Positions 50,526 to 59,084 of a stretch of 64,000 nt of DNA are shown here, in pieces; position 1 is the first letter of the stretch; each line of letters starts with the position of its first letter. The notes below the pieces were generated by a model. The model was given only the letters and a program-made list of their open reading frames with translations, was not told the DNA's origin and did not search any database. The stretch comes from Limnohabitans sp. T6-20 (GTDB lineage: Bacteria; Pseudomonadota; Gammaproteobacteria; Burkholderiales; Burkholderiaceae_C), in assembly GCF_003063505.1 (NCBI RefSeq), contig NZ_NERW01000002.1:310001-374000 (forward strand), in the 5' to 3' direction. The position numbers and the translations under genes were made by a program.

Positions 50526-52361
50526 TTACTTTCCCCAGCCATCTTTCAACCCCGTCACCCGATTAAACACCGGCTTGATACTAGGAATGTGATCCAGGCG
50601 GTCCGCCACAAAGTACCCAAACCGCTCAAACTGAAACTTCTGGTCCGGCTGCGCCCCGGCCAGTGAAGGCTCCACGTAGGCGATAACGACCTTCAGGCTG
50701 TCCGGGTTGAGCGATTGCAAGAAGTCTTTGCCGCCCGCATCGGGGTGCGCTTCGGCAAACAGGCGGTCGTAAAGGCGCACTTCTGCTTGCACGCCGTCGG
50801 CCACGCCCACCCAGGTGATGGCGGCTTTGGCTTTGACGCTGTCGGCGCCGGGCGTGCCGCTCTTGGTGCCGGGGATCACTTTGGCGTGCACCTCGGTCAC
50901 ATTGCCCGCCGCGTCGCGTGCGCATCCTGTGCATTCGATCACGTAGCCGCCCTTCAGGCGCACCACGTTGCCGGGGAACAATCTTTTGTAGCCCTTGGGC
51001 GGCACTTCTTCAAAGTCTTCGCGCTCGATCCACACTTCTTTGCCGATCAGGAAAGTGCGGTCGGCAGGCGGCGTTTGGCCTTCGGCCACGGCGCTGTGGG
51101 GCAGGGCGGGTTGGGTGCAGGCTTCGGTGTAGCTGTCGCTGCCAAAGGCTTCGGCCCAGTTGCTCAGCACCAGCTTGACGGGGTCGAGCACGGCCATGCC
51201 GCGGTGGGCTTTGTTTTCCAGGTCTTCGCGCAGGCACCCTTCGAGCGTGCTGTAGTCGATCCAGCTGTCGCTCTTGGTCACGCCAATGCGGTCTGCAAAC
51301 AGGCGCAGGCTTTCGGGCGTGTAGCCCCGGCGGCGCAGGCCCACTATTGTTGGCATGCGCGGGTCGTCCCAGCCGCTGACTTTGCCTTCGTTGACCAGTT
51401 GCGCCAGCTTGCGTTTGCTGGTGATGACATAGGTCAGGTTCAGGCGGGCAAATTCGTATTGTTTGGGGCTGGGCGCGGCCAGCAGGCCGCATTCGCACAA
51501 GCGCTCCATCAGCCAGTCATAAAACGGGCGCTGGTCTTCAAACTCCAGCGTGCAGATGCTGTGGGTGATTTGCTCCAGCGCGTCTTCGATGGGGTGGGCA
51601 AAGGTGTACATCGGGTAGATGCACCATTTGTCGCCCGTGTGGTGGTGGGTGGCGCGGCGGATGCGGTAGATGGCCGGGTCGCGCATATTGATGTTGGGCG
51701 AAGCCATGTCGATCTTGGCGCGCAGCACGGCGGCGCCGTCATCGAGCTTGCCATCGCGCATCTCGCGGAATCGCGCCAGGTTTTCTGCCACGGTGCGCGT
51801 GCGGAAAGGGCTGTCCACGCCGGGTTTGCCAAAGTCGCCCCGGTTGGCGCGCATGTCTTCCGCGCTTTGTTCGTCCACATAGGCGTGGCCAGCTTCAATC
51901 AAGGCCTCGGCGGCGCGGTACATGAAGTCGAAGTAGTCGCTGGCCTGGTAGGGCGCGGCGCTGCCGGCGGCTTGGCCGAGCTGTGCCCAGTCAAAACCGA
52001 GCCATTTCACGGCGTCGATGATGCTGTTGACGTATTCGGTGTCTTCTTTTTCGGGGTTGGTGTCGTCAAAGCGCAGGTGGCACACACCGCCGTACTCTTT
52101 GGCCAGTCCGAAGTTGATGCAGATGCTTTTGGCGTGGCCCACATGCAGGTAGCCGTTGGGCTCGGGCGGAAAGCGGGTGCGGATCTTGGCCGGGTCGGGC
52201 TCGCCTGCAGCGTGGTGCGCGGCGTCGCCGGGGCTGCCTGCCCAGCGGCGGCTGGCGTAGGTGCCTTGCTCCAGGTCTTTTTCGATGATTTGGCGCAGGA
52301 AGTTGCTGACTTTGTGTTCAGCAGAGGCGGAATCGGAGGCTTTGTCGGTGGGGGAGGTCAT
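50526..52361 (-). CDS. glnS: Glutaminyl-tRNA synthetase
   Basis: A 611-residue class I synthetase. The HIGH-type motif is in FPPEPNGYLHVGHAKSICIN, the KMSKS-type motif appears as VITSKRKLAQLV, and the GlnRS/GluRS blocks LRFDDTNPEKEDTEYV, GDFGKPGVDSPFR and THSICTLEFEDQRPFYDWL are intact. The C-terminal anticodon-binding beta-barrels run from about residue 370. It charges tRNA-Gln. A 50-residue N-terminal extension is typical of bacteria with GlnRS. Codon use matches the surrounding core genes. Confidence 0.96.
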   Translation of the reverse strand: MTSPTDKASDSASAEHKVSNFLRQIIEKDLEQGTYASRRWAGSPGDAAHHAAGEPDPAKIRTRFPPEPNGYLHVGHAKSICINFGLAKEYGGVCHLRFDDTNPEKEDTEYVNSIIDAVKWLGFDWAQLGQAAGSAAPYQASDYFDFMYRAAEALIEAGHAYVDEQSAEDMRANRGDFGKPGVDSPFRTRTVAENLARFREMRDGKLDDGAAVLRAKIDMASPNINMRDPAIYRIRRATHHHTGDKWCIYPMYTFAHPIEDALEQITHSICTLEFEDQRPFYDWLMERLCECGLLAAPSPKQYEFARLNLTYVITSKRKLAQLVNEGKVSGWDDPRMPTIVGLRRRGYTPESLRLFADRIGVTKSDSWIDYSTLEGCLREDLENKAHRGMAVLDPVKLVLSNWAEAFGSDSYTEACTQPALPHSAVAEGQTPPADRTFLIGKEVWIEREDFEEVPPKGYKRLFPGNVVRLKGGYVIECTGCARDAAGNVTEVHAKVIPGTKSGTPGADSVKAKAAITWVGVADGVQAEVRLYDRLFAEAHPDAGGKDFLQSLNPDSLKVVIAYVEPSLAGAQPDQKFQFERFGYFVADRLDHIPSIKPVFNRVTGLKDGWGK

Positions 52362-52524
52362 AGCGCTTGATTTTAGGGGGTGCAGGCAAGTCTGAGCTTG
52401 CCCGCCCCGTTACGAATGGAAACCACTGTGAAGCGTTGACGGTGCACCAAACGCCCGGCTACCGCGCTAAAGGCCCAGGGAGTCCGCTTTCAAGAAAAGC
52501 CAACGTGATCAGAGGACCTTTGTC

Positions 52525-52911
52525 ATGCGTTATCCATTTAGATCGTCATTTTCAAGAGCCATGGCACTGCTGGGCCTGTTGGGCTTGGGTGTTGTGCAAA
52601 CGGGTTGCGCTCATCCGGTGGTGATGGAGCCTTCGGTGGTGTTTTCGTCGCAAATCGGCCATGCCCCTGTTTATGCGCAAGTGGGCGTGCCCGGCACAGT
52701 GATTTATGGGCCACCCCGGGTGATCTATGCCCCACCGCCGCCACCGCGAGTGATTTATGCACCGCAGGTGTACCGCCCGGCACCGGCTTGGGCTTATGGG
52801 CATGATCATCACTGGGGCCATGACCGTCATGAAGGCGGCCGGGGTGAACGCCGTGACGAGCGTCGTGATGGCCGTCGCGGTCATGGCGACCGCGACGATT
52901 GGCGACGTTGA
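52525..52911 (+). CDS. Small secreted protein or lipoprotein with His/Arg/Asp-rich tail
   Basis: A 128-residue protein. After RYPFRSSFSRAMALLGLLGL the sequence VVQTGCAHP could be a lipobox, although Gln at -3 is unusual. The middle is Tyr/Pro-rich (IYGPPRVIYAPPPPPRVIYA), and residues 90-128 are His, Arg and Asp (HDHHWGHDRHEGGRGERRDE). Such tails can bind metals or membranes. No family or operon partner is recognised. It stands alone between glnS and the DUF2239 operon. Confidence 0.68.
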   Translation: MRYPFRSSFSRAMALLGLLGLGVVQTGCAHPVVMEPSVVFSSQIGHAPVYAQVGVPGTVIYGPPRVIYAPPPPPRVIYAPQVYRPAPAWAYGHDHHWGHDRHEGGRGERRDERRDGRRGHGDRDDWRR

Positions 52912-52946
52912 CCGTTCTGGCGCGGGTGTCTGTTGAACTTTTAATT

Positions 52947-52979
52947 TATCCGGGTCATTTTATTTAACCCGGATATAAT
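52947..52979 (+). promoter_or_regulatory. Palindromic operator overlapping the -10 box of the DUF2239-MFS operon
   Basis: TATCCGGGT (52947-52955) and ACCCGGATA (52967-52975) are perfect 9-bp arms, centres 20 bases apart. TATAAT at 52974-52979 overlaps the right arm and is a consensus -10, 25 bases before the gene. No clear -35 is seen, suggesting activator dependence or a weak promoter under repression. Confidence 0.75.
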
Positions 52980-53003
52980 TTGGGCTTGTCATTTTGAAAG
53001 CCT

Positions 53004-53702
53004 TTGTTGACCGACGCTGCCCACCCAGTTTCCCCGCCTGATTTCATCGCCTTTGAAGGGCCTCGCTGTCTGGCCCGTGGCCCTTTGGCCGATGTGGCTT
53101 TGCAGGTCAAGGCCGCCACCGAGGCTCGGCCTTTGGCCCGGTTCATGGTGTTCAATGCGCTCAGCAGCGAGATCATTGACTATGACCACCGTGGCAGCAC
53201 AGACGAGGTGTTGGCCCGGCTGGCACTGGCGCACCCTTTGGCCCAGGTCCTTGCTCCCGCATCCGCATCCTCACCCACCCCCACATCAGATGCCAGCACC
53301 GATAACGGTGCCTTGCCAAGGTCTGGTCCCGGTCGACCCAAGTTGGGTGTGGTGGCGCGTGAGGTGACTTTGCTGCCACGCCACTGGGCCTGGCTGGCGG
53401 GTCAACCCGGCGGGGCGTCGGTGGCACTGCGCAAGTTGGTCGATCAAGCCCGCAAAGACAGCCTGGCGCACGATCAGCGGCGTTTGTCGCAAGAGGCCAG
53501 CTACCGCTTCATGTCGGCCATGGCGGGTAGTCTCGAAGGGTTTGAAGAAGCCGCCCGCTCCTTGTTTGCCGCAGATCGTTCGCGTTTTGAGGTACTAATA
53601 TCGCCCTGGCCTGCCGACATTCAGACCCATTTGCTGCAACTGGCGCAGGCCGCGTTGGTGCCTGTCAACACTTTGAACCCATCGGAGCAGCCCCATGCGT
53701 GA
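53004..53702 (+). CDS. DUF2239 family protein
   Basis: A 232-residue protein of unknown function. The family hallmarks are FIAFEGPRCLARGPLADVAL, FNALSSEIIDYDHRGSTDEV, GRPKLGVVAREVTLLPRHWA then WLAGQPGGASVALRKLVDQA, and AMAGSLEGFEEAARSLFAAD. TTG at 53004 or 53007 is the start; no ATG precedes the conserved region. The central GRPKLGVVAREVTLLPRHW segment has a helix-turn-helix-like look. It overlaps the MFS gene by eight bases. Its own promoter palindrome suggests it may be the regulator or be under control of one. Confidence 0.87.
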   Translation: MLTDAAHPVSPPDFIAFEGPRCLARGPLADVALQVKAATEARPLARFMVFNALSSEIIDYDHRGSTDEVLARLALAHPLAQVLAPASASSPTPTSDASTDNGALPRSGPGRPKLGVVAREVTLLPRHWAWLAGQPGGASVALRKLVDQARKDSLAHDQRRLSQEASYRFMSAMAGSLEGFEEAARSLFAADRSRFEVLISPWPADIQTHLLQLAQAALVPVNTLNPSEQPHA

Positions 53703-54948
53703 ACGTTTGCAACGTCGATTCCGCTCCCGTGAGGCGGCCATGCCTTTCATCATGTTGGCCGTGTTGATCGACATGGCGGCCATTGGCCTGATCATTCCGG
53801 TGCTGCCCGAGCTGGTGGGCAGCTTTGCCACCACACAGGCCGATCAGGCGTATTGGTATGGCGTGGCGGCGGTGGCCTTTGGTGTGGCCAACTTTTTGGC
53901 ATCGCCGGTGCTGGGGGCTTTGTCGGACCGTTTTGGTCGCAGGCCCGTGTTGTTGCTGGGCTTTATGGGGCTGGGCGTGAGCTTTTTTGGCACGGCCCTG
54001 AGCAATTCCTTGTGGGGCCTGATCGCGGTGCGCACGCTGGGCGGGGCCATGCAGGCCAACGCGGCGATTGCCAATGCCTATGTGGCCGACATTTCAGCCC
54101 CTGAGCAACGCGCCAAACGTTTTGGCCTGCTGGGCGCCATGATGGGGCTGGGCTTCATCATCGGCCCGGTGATGGGCGGTTTGCTGGGGTCGATTCACTT
54201 GCATTTGCCGTTTTATGTGGCGGGCAGTCTGACCTTGCTCAATTGGCTGTATGGCTATTTTGTGTTGCCCGAGTCTTTGCCTGTGGCGCAGCGCAAACCG
54301 TTCACTTGGGCTGCGGCGCACCCGGTCACCTCACTGCGCAAGCTGGCGCAGCTCAAAGGTGTGGGGCCCCTGGTGGGCGTGGTGGCGCTCAGTGGTCTGG
54401 CTCAGTTTGTTCTTTACACCGTTTGGGTGCTCTACAACAGCTTCAAGTTTGGTTGGGGCCCCCGAGAAAATGGCTGGTCGTTGGCCGTGGTGGGCATCGT
54501 GGCAGTGCTGGTGCAGGGCTTGCTGATGGGGCGCTTGCTCAAACGCTTCGCGGTGCAAAAGCTGGTCATCATGGGGCTGGTGTCGTCTTCGCTGGCCTAC
54601 ATCCTGTTTGGCTCGGCCACACAGGGTTGGATGATGTACGCAGTGATTGCCTTCAACTTGTTGGGCGGCACGGTGGCCGCTTCGGTGCAAAGCCTGATCT
54701 CGTCGGCCGCTGACAGCCGCAGCCAGGGTGAGACCATGGGCGCGGTCAGTGCGCTGACCAGCCTGACGGCGGTGGTGGCCCCGATGCTGGGTGCGCCCTT
54801 GCTGGCCGCCGTGTCGGACCTGCCCAAGGGAGACTGGCGCATGGGCGCGCCGTTTTACTTTTGTGCGGTCTTGCAAATGGCGTCATTGGGCATGGCGGTC
54901 TGGCACCTGAAACGCCATGCACGCCGGATGCGCCAGCCCGCAGCCTGA
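53695..54948 (+). CDS. MFS transporter, TetA/multidrug type
   Basis: A 417-residue major facilitator with 12 hydrophobic segments. The loop 2-3 motif A is [20 protein letters not shown], and [28 protein letters not shown] with [13 protein letters not shown] is typical of the TetA-like DHA1 exporters. Loop 6-7 is Ser/Arg rich and faces the cytoplasm. Translation is coupled to the DUF2239 gene. Export of a drug or metabolite is the family role; the substrate is unknown. Confidence 0.92.
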   Translation: MRERLQRRFRSREAAMPFIMLAVLIDMAAIGLIIPVLPELVGSFATTQADQAYWYGVAAVAFGVANFLASPVLGALSDRFGRRPVLLLGFMGLGVSFFGTALSNSLWGLIAVRTLGGAMQANAAIANAYVADISAPEQRAKRFGLLGAMMGLGFIIGPVMGGLLGSIHLHLPFYVAGSLTLLNWLYGYFVLPESLPVAQRKPFTWAAAHPVTSLRKLAQLKGVGPLVGVVALSGLAQFVLYTVWVLYNSFKFGWGPRENGWSLAVVGIVAVLVQGLLMGRLLKRFAVQKLVIMGLVSSSLAYILFGSATQGWMMYAVIAFNLLGGTVAASVQSLISSAADSRSQGETMGAVSALTSLTAVVAPMLGAPLLAAVSDLPKGDWRMGAPFYFCAVLQMASLGMAVWHLKRHARRMRQPAA

Positions 54949-54953
54949 CGCCC

Positions 54954-55760
54954 TCACATCGCTTTGAACAAATGCGCGTAAAGGCGGCTGACCGCGAGCC
55001 GGTCGGGCTGGCCTTTGAGCCGCAAGCTCAGACGCCCTGATTCGTCGCGGCTGACGGATTCAATGGCGGTGGCGCGGACCACGCTGCCCCGGTGGATTTG
55101 CCAAAAGACCTGTGTGTCAAGCCGTTGCATGAGTTCCTTGAGCGGGGTGCGCAGCAGCACTTCGCCGCCGTCCTGGGTGAACACACGCACGTATTTGTCG
55201 GCGGCTTCCAGGCGCAGCACTTCCTCCACCGGCACCATGCGCAGTTGGTTGCCCACGCTCGCTTGCAGCAGTTGCAGGTGGGGCTGGTTTTTTTCTGTCG
55301 TGGGGGCATGCAGCAGTGCGCGAAGCTGCATGAGCACTTGGTCTTGCTGCTCGCGGTTGTCGGGGCTGGGTTGTCGCAGGGCGGCTTGCAGTCGGGCCAC
55401 GGTTTTGGCTAGGCGGTCTGTGCGCACGGGCTTGAGCACGTAGTCGATGGCTTGTGCGTCGAAAGCTTGAATGGCGTATTGGTCGTAGGCCGTCACAAAC
55501 ACGAGCAGCGGAAAAGCGGCGTGATCAGGCCATTCGTCGGCCAGCGCCGCAGCGGCTTCCAGCCCACTTTGGCCGGGCATGCGGATGTCCAAAAACAGCA
55601 CATTGGGCAGGTGCTGCAGGGCCAGGTTGACGGCGCTCAGGCCGTCACCTGCGGTGGCCACGATGTGCAAGTCGGGCCACAGGCTGTGCAGCTCTTGCTG
55701 GAGGGTTTGCGCCAGCAGGGCTTCGTCTTCGGCGATCAGGGCGGTGGGCCGGGTGTTCAT
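54954..55760 (-). CDS. LytTR-family response regulator
   Basis: A 268-residue response regulator. The receiver domain has ALIAEDEALLAQTLQQEL, the phospho-acceptor Asp in VLFLDIRMPGQSG and the Lys in DYVLKPVRTDRL. After a linker, the C-terminal LytTR DNA-binding domain (MVPVEEVLRLEAADKYVRVF, HRGSVVRATAIESV) follows. It is the last gene of a leftward operon, four bases after the kinase, so it is the cognate regulator. Targets are probably envelope genes; none can be named. Confidence 0.93.
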   Translation of the reverse strand: MNTRPTALIAEDEALLAQTLQQELHSLWPDLHIVATAGDGLSAVNLALQHLPNVLFLDIRMPGQSGLEAAAALADEWPDHAAFPLLVFVTAYDQYAIQAFDAQAIDYVLKPVRTDRLAKTVARLQAALRQPSPDNREQQDQVLMQLRALLHAPTTEKNQPHLQLLQASVGNQLRMVPVEEVLRLEAADKYVRVFTQDGGEVLLRTPLKELMQRLDTQVFWQIHRGSVVRATAIESVSRDESGRLSLRLKGQPDRLAVSRLYAHLFKAM

Positions 55761-55764
55761 GGGC

Positions 55765-56871
55765 TCAGTCGGGTGTAAAGGTGTACGGCAAGCTCACTTG
55801 CATGTAGGTGCCGCCTGTCGGGGATCTTCTTGAGCAGTTGAGCCGGGCGCGCTGGCCATACAAGGCGTTCAGGCGTTGGCGCACATGGGCCAAACCCCAA
55901 GACGCGGTGTTGTCGGCCGCCGGTTCTCCATCGTTGACTTGGGCCATCACCAGATCGCTGATGCCGCAGCCGTTGTCAGTCACGGAGAGCTTGAGTTCAT
56001 CCAACAGCACGAACGCCTTCAACGCGATGTGTCCGCCAGCCACTTGGGGCTCGAGTCCGTGGCGAATGGCGTTTTCCACCAAGGGCTGCAAGATGAAACT
56101 GGGCACCAGGGTTTTGCCCAGCCCTTCCGGCAAGTTCAGCTCAAACGTCAAGCGGGGGCCCATGCGGATCGCCATCAGGCTGAGGTAGTCGTGCAGGCGA
56201 GCAAACTCATCTGTCAGCGGGTGCAGCGGTTGGCGCGAACCCTGCAGCGTGGTGCGCAGGTAGTCGTTCAGGTGGTCGAGCATGGTCAGGGCGCGTGCCG
56301 AGTCGTGTCCGATCAGCGCCCGCAAATGCGCCAGCGTGTTGAACAGCATGTGCGGCTCCAGCTGCGATTGCAGCAGCATGAGCTGCGCCTGTGTGACTTG
56401 GTTGGCCAAGGATTCGGCCTTGCCGCGTTGGTAGAAATAAGCGACAAAGGCGGCGCTGATGGCGACGGAAGAGACCAACATGCCCTTGAATCGCCCCGGG
56501 TTGAAGTGCCACAAATCCCAGGTGGACCAGCCCGCATATGCATCGCCCACGAGCGTGCCCAGCACATAGCCCAGCGGAATGCCCACCAGCAGCATGAGTG
56601 TGGCGGGCAGGGCAGGAGGCCAGTAATTGGGCGCTTGAACATGCAGCAGCCGCTTGAACACAAAGCGCGGCACATCGGTCAGCAGCCAGATGACGGTCGA
56701 GATGGCGTAAGCGTAGACCAGTGCTTTGTCAAAGGTTTGGTGAGTTTCTTCGTGTGCAGCCCAATTGCCCAAGGCAATGAGCAAGGCGATGCACCAAACA
56801 ATCAGCAGGCGTTGCAGCAAGGGTTTGCGGTGCTCGGCAGGCAGCCAGGCGAAGAGGGGGGATGAAGTCAT
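55765..56871 (-). CDS. LytS/YehU-type sensor histidine kinase
   Basis: A 368-residue membrane kinase with four predicted helices in the first 140 residues (LLIVWCIALLIALGNWAAH, ATLMLLVGIPLGYVLGTLVG, GMLVSSVAISAAFVAYFY). The histidine lies in QSQLEPHMLFNTLAHLRALI, the His_kinase (LytS) pattern. The ATPase domain has VENAIRHGLEPQ and VTDNGCGI. MTSSPLFAWLP at 56871 is chosen over an extension to 57027. Seven bases separate it from the upstream hydrolase gene. Confidence 0.9.
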   Translation of the reverse strand: MTSSPLFAWLPAEHRKPLLQRLLIVWCIALLIALGNWAAHEETHQTFDKALVYAYAISTVIWLLTDVPRFVFKRLLHVQAPNYWPPALPATLMLLVGIPLGYVLGTLVGDAYAGWSTWDLWHFNPGRFKGMLVSSVAISAAFVAYFYQRGKAESLANQVTQAQLMLLQSQLEPHMLFNTLAHLRALIGHDSARALTMLDHLNDYLRTTLQGSRQPLHPLTDEFARLHDYLSLMAIRMGPRLTFELNLPEGLGKTLVPSFILQPLVENAIRHGLEPQVAGGHIALKAFVLLDELKLSVTDNGCGISDLVMAQVNDGEPAADNTASWGLAHVRQRLNALYGQRARLNCSRRSPTGGTYMQVSLPYTFTPD

Positions 56872-56878
56872 GCGGTGC

Positions 56879-57964
56879 TCAGAGCTTTTGCTTGAAGAAT
56901 AACGCGATCTGGTCAAAGGCCTTTTGGCGGTCGGCGTCGGTGAAGGCGGGGTTGGGCAAGCCGCCACGCATTTGAGTGGCCGCCACGGTTTGCGCCACGC
57001 TGGCAGGCCAAGGGGAGAGCCAGTCAAAGTGGCCCGCTTGCGGGTGGTCGCTCAGGGTCGTGCAGGTGTGGCAGTGTTGCAAAACATGCCGGCTGTGAAA
57101 TCGGGGCAGCAGCACGCTGTCTTGGCCTGCGGTGGTCAGACCCACGGGGATGCGGATGCGAGAGAGGCTTTCGGGGGTGAAGATGACGCCGACGGGCACC
57201 GCCAGGGTGACAGCGGTCACACGGGGGTCGGGGCGCGGGTCCGAGGATGCGCTGGGGCTTGCACCGCCGTGCAGGGTTTTAAAGCTGGCAGGTGCAGTGG
57301 TATAGGTCAGCATGCGGCCCAAGGCAAATTGGCTTTTGCGCAGCAGTTGCACGGTAGGGTGTGCGGCCAAACCGTTGAGGCAAAAGCCGATGTCCTCATC
57401 CAGGTTGTGTGCGCAGTGCTGGATCACATTCAGCATCCGCCATTGGGCGCCAGCCAGTGCCAGTCCGGTCACGCCACCGGCGGACATGCCGTGCACGCCC
57501 ACGCGGCGGAAGTCCACCAGCGGGGCCAGTTGCGGGTCTTGGGTCACGGCGTCGATGGTCTCGCTCACATCTTGCGGGCGGGTTTTCCAGCTCTCGGGTC
57601 CGGCGCGGCTGAAGTCTTGCCAGTTGTCGCCCCGGTGCTCAGGCTGGGCCACCACAAAACCGGCACGGGCCAGTGTGGCGGCCAGTGCGTGGTCGGGCAG
57701 GGCGCTGCCTGCGCTGCCGTGTGACAGCACGATCAAATGCCGTTTGCCTGTTACAGACGGCAAAAGCTGGGCGTTGTGGGCCACTTGCCGTGTGAACGCG
57801 CCTTGTGTCTCAGACTGGGCTGTGGCTGCTGTGGGGTAAACCAGCGTGATGGGCATGCCGCCCGACTGGATCTGACGCAGGCCCACTTGGGCTTGGCTCA
57901 CGCCGGAGACGAGCAAGATGAAGATGCAGGCCCATTGCTTGAAATTTTTCAGGACGTTTGTCAT
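56879..57964 (-). CDS. Secreted alpha/beta hydrolase (dienelactone hydrolase/PAF-acetylhydrolase-like)
   Basis: A 361-residue exported hydrolase. The signal peptide is MTNVLKNFKQWACIFILLVSGVSQ cut before AQVG (start at 57964, overlapping the preceding stop as ATGA). The oxyanion region is LIVLSHGSAGSALPDHALA, the nucleophile is in VGVHGMSAGGVTGLAL, and the histidine likely in DHPQAGHFDW. Substrate unknown; an envelope or lipid ester is possible. It sits between two small membrane proteins and the kinase. Confidence 0.86.
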   Translation of the reverse strand: MTNVLKNFKQWACIFILLVSGVSQAQVGLRQIQSGGMPITLVYPTAATAQSETQGAFTRQVAHNAQLLPSVTGKRHLIVLSHGSAGSALPDHALAATLARAGFVVAQPEHRGDNWQDFSRAGPESWKTRPQDVSETIDAVTQDPQLAPLVDFRRVGVHGMSAGGVTGLALAGAQWRMLNVIQHCAHNLDEDIGFCLNGLAAHPTVQLLRKSQFALGRMLTYTTAPASFKTLHGGASPSASSDPRPDPRVTAVTLAVPVGVIFTPESLSRIRIPVGLTTAGQDSVLLPRFHSRHVLQHCHTCTTLSDHPQAGHFDWLSPWPASVAQTVAATQMRGGLPNPAFTDADRQKAFDQIALFFKQKL

Positions 57965-58455
57965 GTGATTTTGCGCAGCTTCAACAAGCGCCACGCCCGC
58001 GCGTTGAGCAGCCCCGAAAACAGCCCGTACACGGCACTGATACCGATCGCGCTAGCAAGGTTGTTGATTTGCTCTGGTGCGGTGGCGGTCAGCATGCCCA
58101 CCACAAACTTGCAGGCAAAGATGGCCATGAACAAGGCCAGGGGCAGCCAGCTGCCCGGCACGGTGTAGCGCCGGGTATCGGCGTTGTAGCTTGCGCCTGT
58201 CGGTGCTGGGCCTTGGCCCAAGGCCCAGCCCACGAGTGCACAGCTGGCGGCCCAGCTGAACAGGCCCAGTGCCAGCCAAGGCGTGGGCCACCACTGTTGG
58301 ACCACCCCCACCAGCGTGAACACCGTGAGCGCGATGTTGATACCCAGCAGCCGCTGAAGGGGGATGTGGCGAGTACGGCTTTGTTGCAGTCCCAGCGCGA
58401 TCAGGCCGAGCAGCAAGAAGAAAACCCAGACGGGGATGTGTCGAAGTGTTTGCAT
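57961..58455 (-). CDS. Small membrane protein, DUF6622-like
   Basis: A 164-residue protein with four hydrophobic helices (IPVWVFFLLLGLIALGLQQS, GINIALTVFTLVGVVQQW, WLALGLFSWAASCALVGWAL, WLPLALFMAIFACKFVVGML). Overall pattern matches a family of unassigned membrane proteins (DUF6622-like in my memory). It overlaps the hydrolase start by four bases and follows the DUF2306 gene by ten. Function unknown. Confidence 0.75.
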   Translation of the reverse strand: MQTLRHIPVWVFFLLLGLIALGLQQSRTRHIPLQRLLGINIALTVFTLVGVVQQWWPTPWLALGLFSWAASCALVGWALGQGPAPTGASYNADTRRYTVPGSWLPLALFMAIFACKFVVGMLTATAPEQINNLASAIGISAVYGLFSGLLNARAWRLLKLRKIT

Positions 58456-58465
58456 GTTGAAGTCC

Positions 58466-58879
58466 TTAAATTAAACCCAGCCATTGGCCCCAAACGAGAT
58501 CGCCCAAATACCGCCCCGGCAACAGGGTGAACAGCCCCGCAATCATGCAAGCACCGATGTAAAGGCCTTGCATGCTTTTACGGTGGCCAACGATGTTGCC
58601 TTGGGCTAAAAAACGGAAGGCTTTGAACAAAGTGAACAGTGTGAGCGGGATCAGCAGGTGGATGGGTGTGTAGCCCCCGATGTTGGGCAGCTTGAAATCC
58701 CTGATGAAAACCCCTGTGAGTGCGGCACCCAGCATGCAGGTGACCCAGGCATAGCCAAAGGCGCGGTGAAGTTGGGGGCGTTTTGTGACGCCCATTCGCG
58801 CCCAAAGCGCAACGGGGCCGATGGCCACAGCAGTCAACGCCAGGCTCATGTGCACAGCGATAAGAGGTGTCTGTTGCAT
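58466..58879 (-). CDS. DUF2306 membrane protein
   Basis: A 137-residue protein with four helices. The DUF2306 marks are IAVHMSLALTAVAIGPVALW, RPQLHRAFGYAWVTCML and GHRKSMQGLYIGACMIAGLF, with histidines that could bind haem in related proteins. It heads a five-gene leftward operon (this gene, small membrane protein, hydrolase, LytS-like kinase, LytTR regulator). Role unknown. A redox or haem link is speculative. Confidence 0.84.
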   Translation of the reverse strand: MQQTPLIAVHMSLALTAVAIGPVALWARMGVTKRPQLHRAFGYAWVTCMLGAALTGVFIRDFKLPNIGGYTPIHLLIPLTLFTLFKAFRFLAQGNIVGHRKSMQGLYIGACMIAGLFTLLPGRYLGDLVWGQWLGLI

Positions 58880-58953
58880 GTTTCTTCCTGAAACTTTGTT
58901 GTGGGTGAACTGTGCCTGTGAGGCGCACGCCGATCAATGGGCTTGCGATGAAA

Positions 58954-58985
58954 GCCCATCGGTCAGGCGCAAAACGCCGATGGGC
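58954..58985. repeat. Inverted repeat between the DUF2306 operon and uppP
   Basis: GCCCATCGG (58954-58962) and CCGATGGGC (58977-58985) enclose 14 bases. A nested GGCG/CGCC pair competes. It could be a regulatory dyad or a hairpin in the leader of either divergent transcript. Confidence 0.5.
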
Positions 58986-59084
58986 GGGGTGAGCGACCGC
59001 CGGTGAGCGCGTTTGGGTGAATCGGGCTTGACCGGTCTAAGCGCGTCCTGCAGCGATAATTGGGTACAGATTTCAGGAGTTTTT

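Noticed and set aside
50715..52370. Plus-strand open frame (551 codons) opposite glnS
   Set aside because: Antisense shadow of glutaminyl-tRNA synthetase, with the same His/Ala-rich composition as other shadows.
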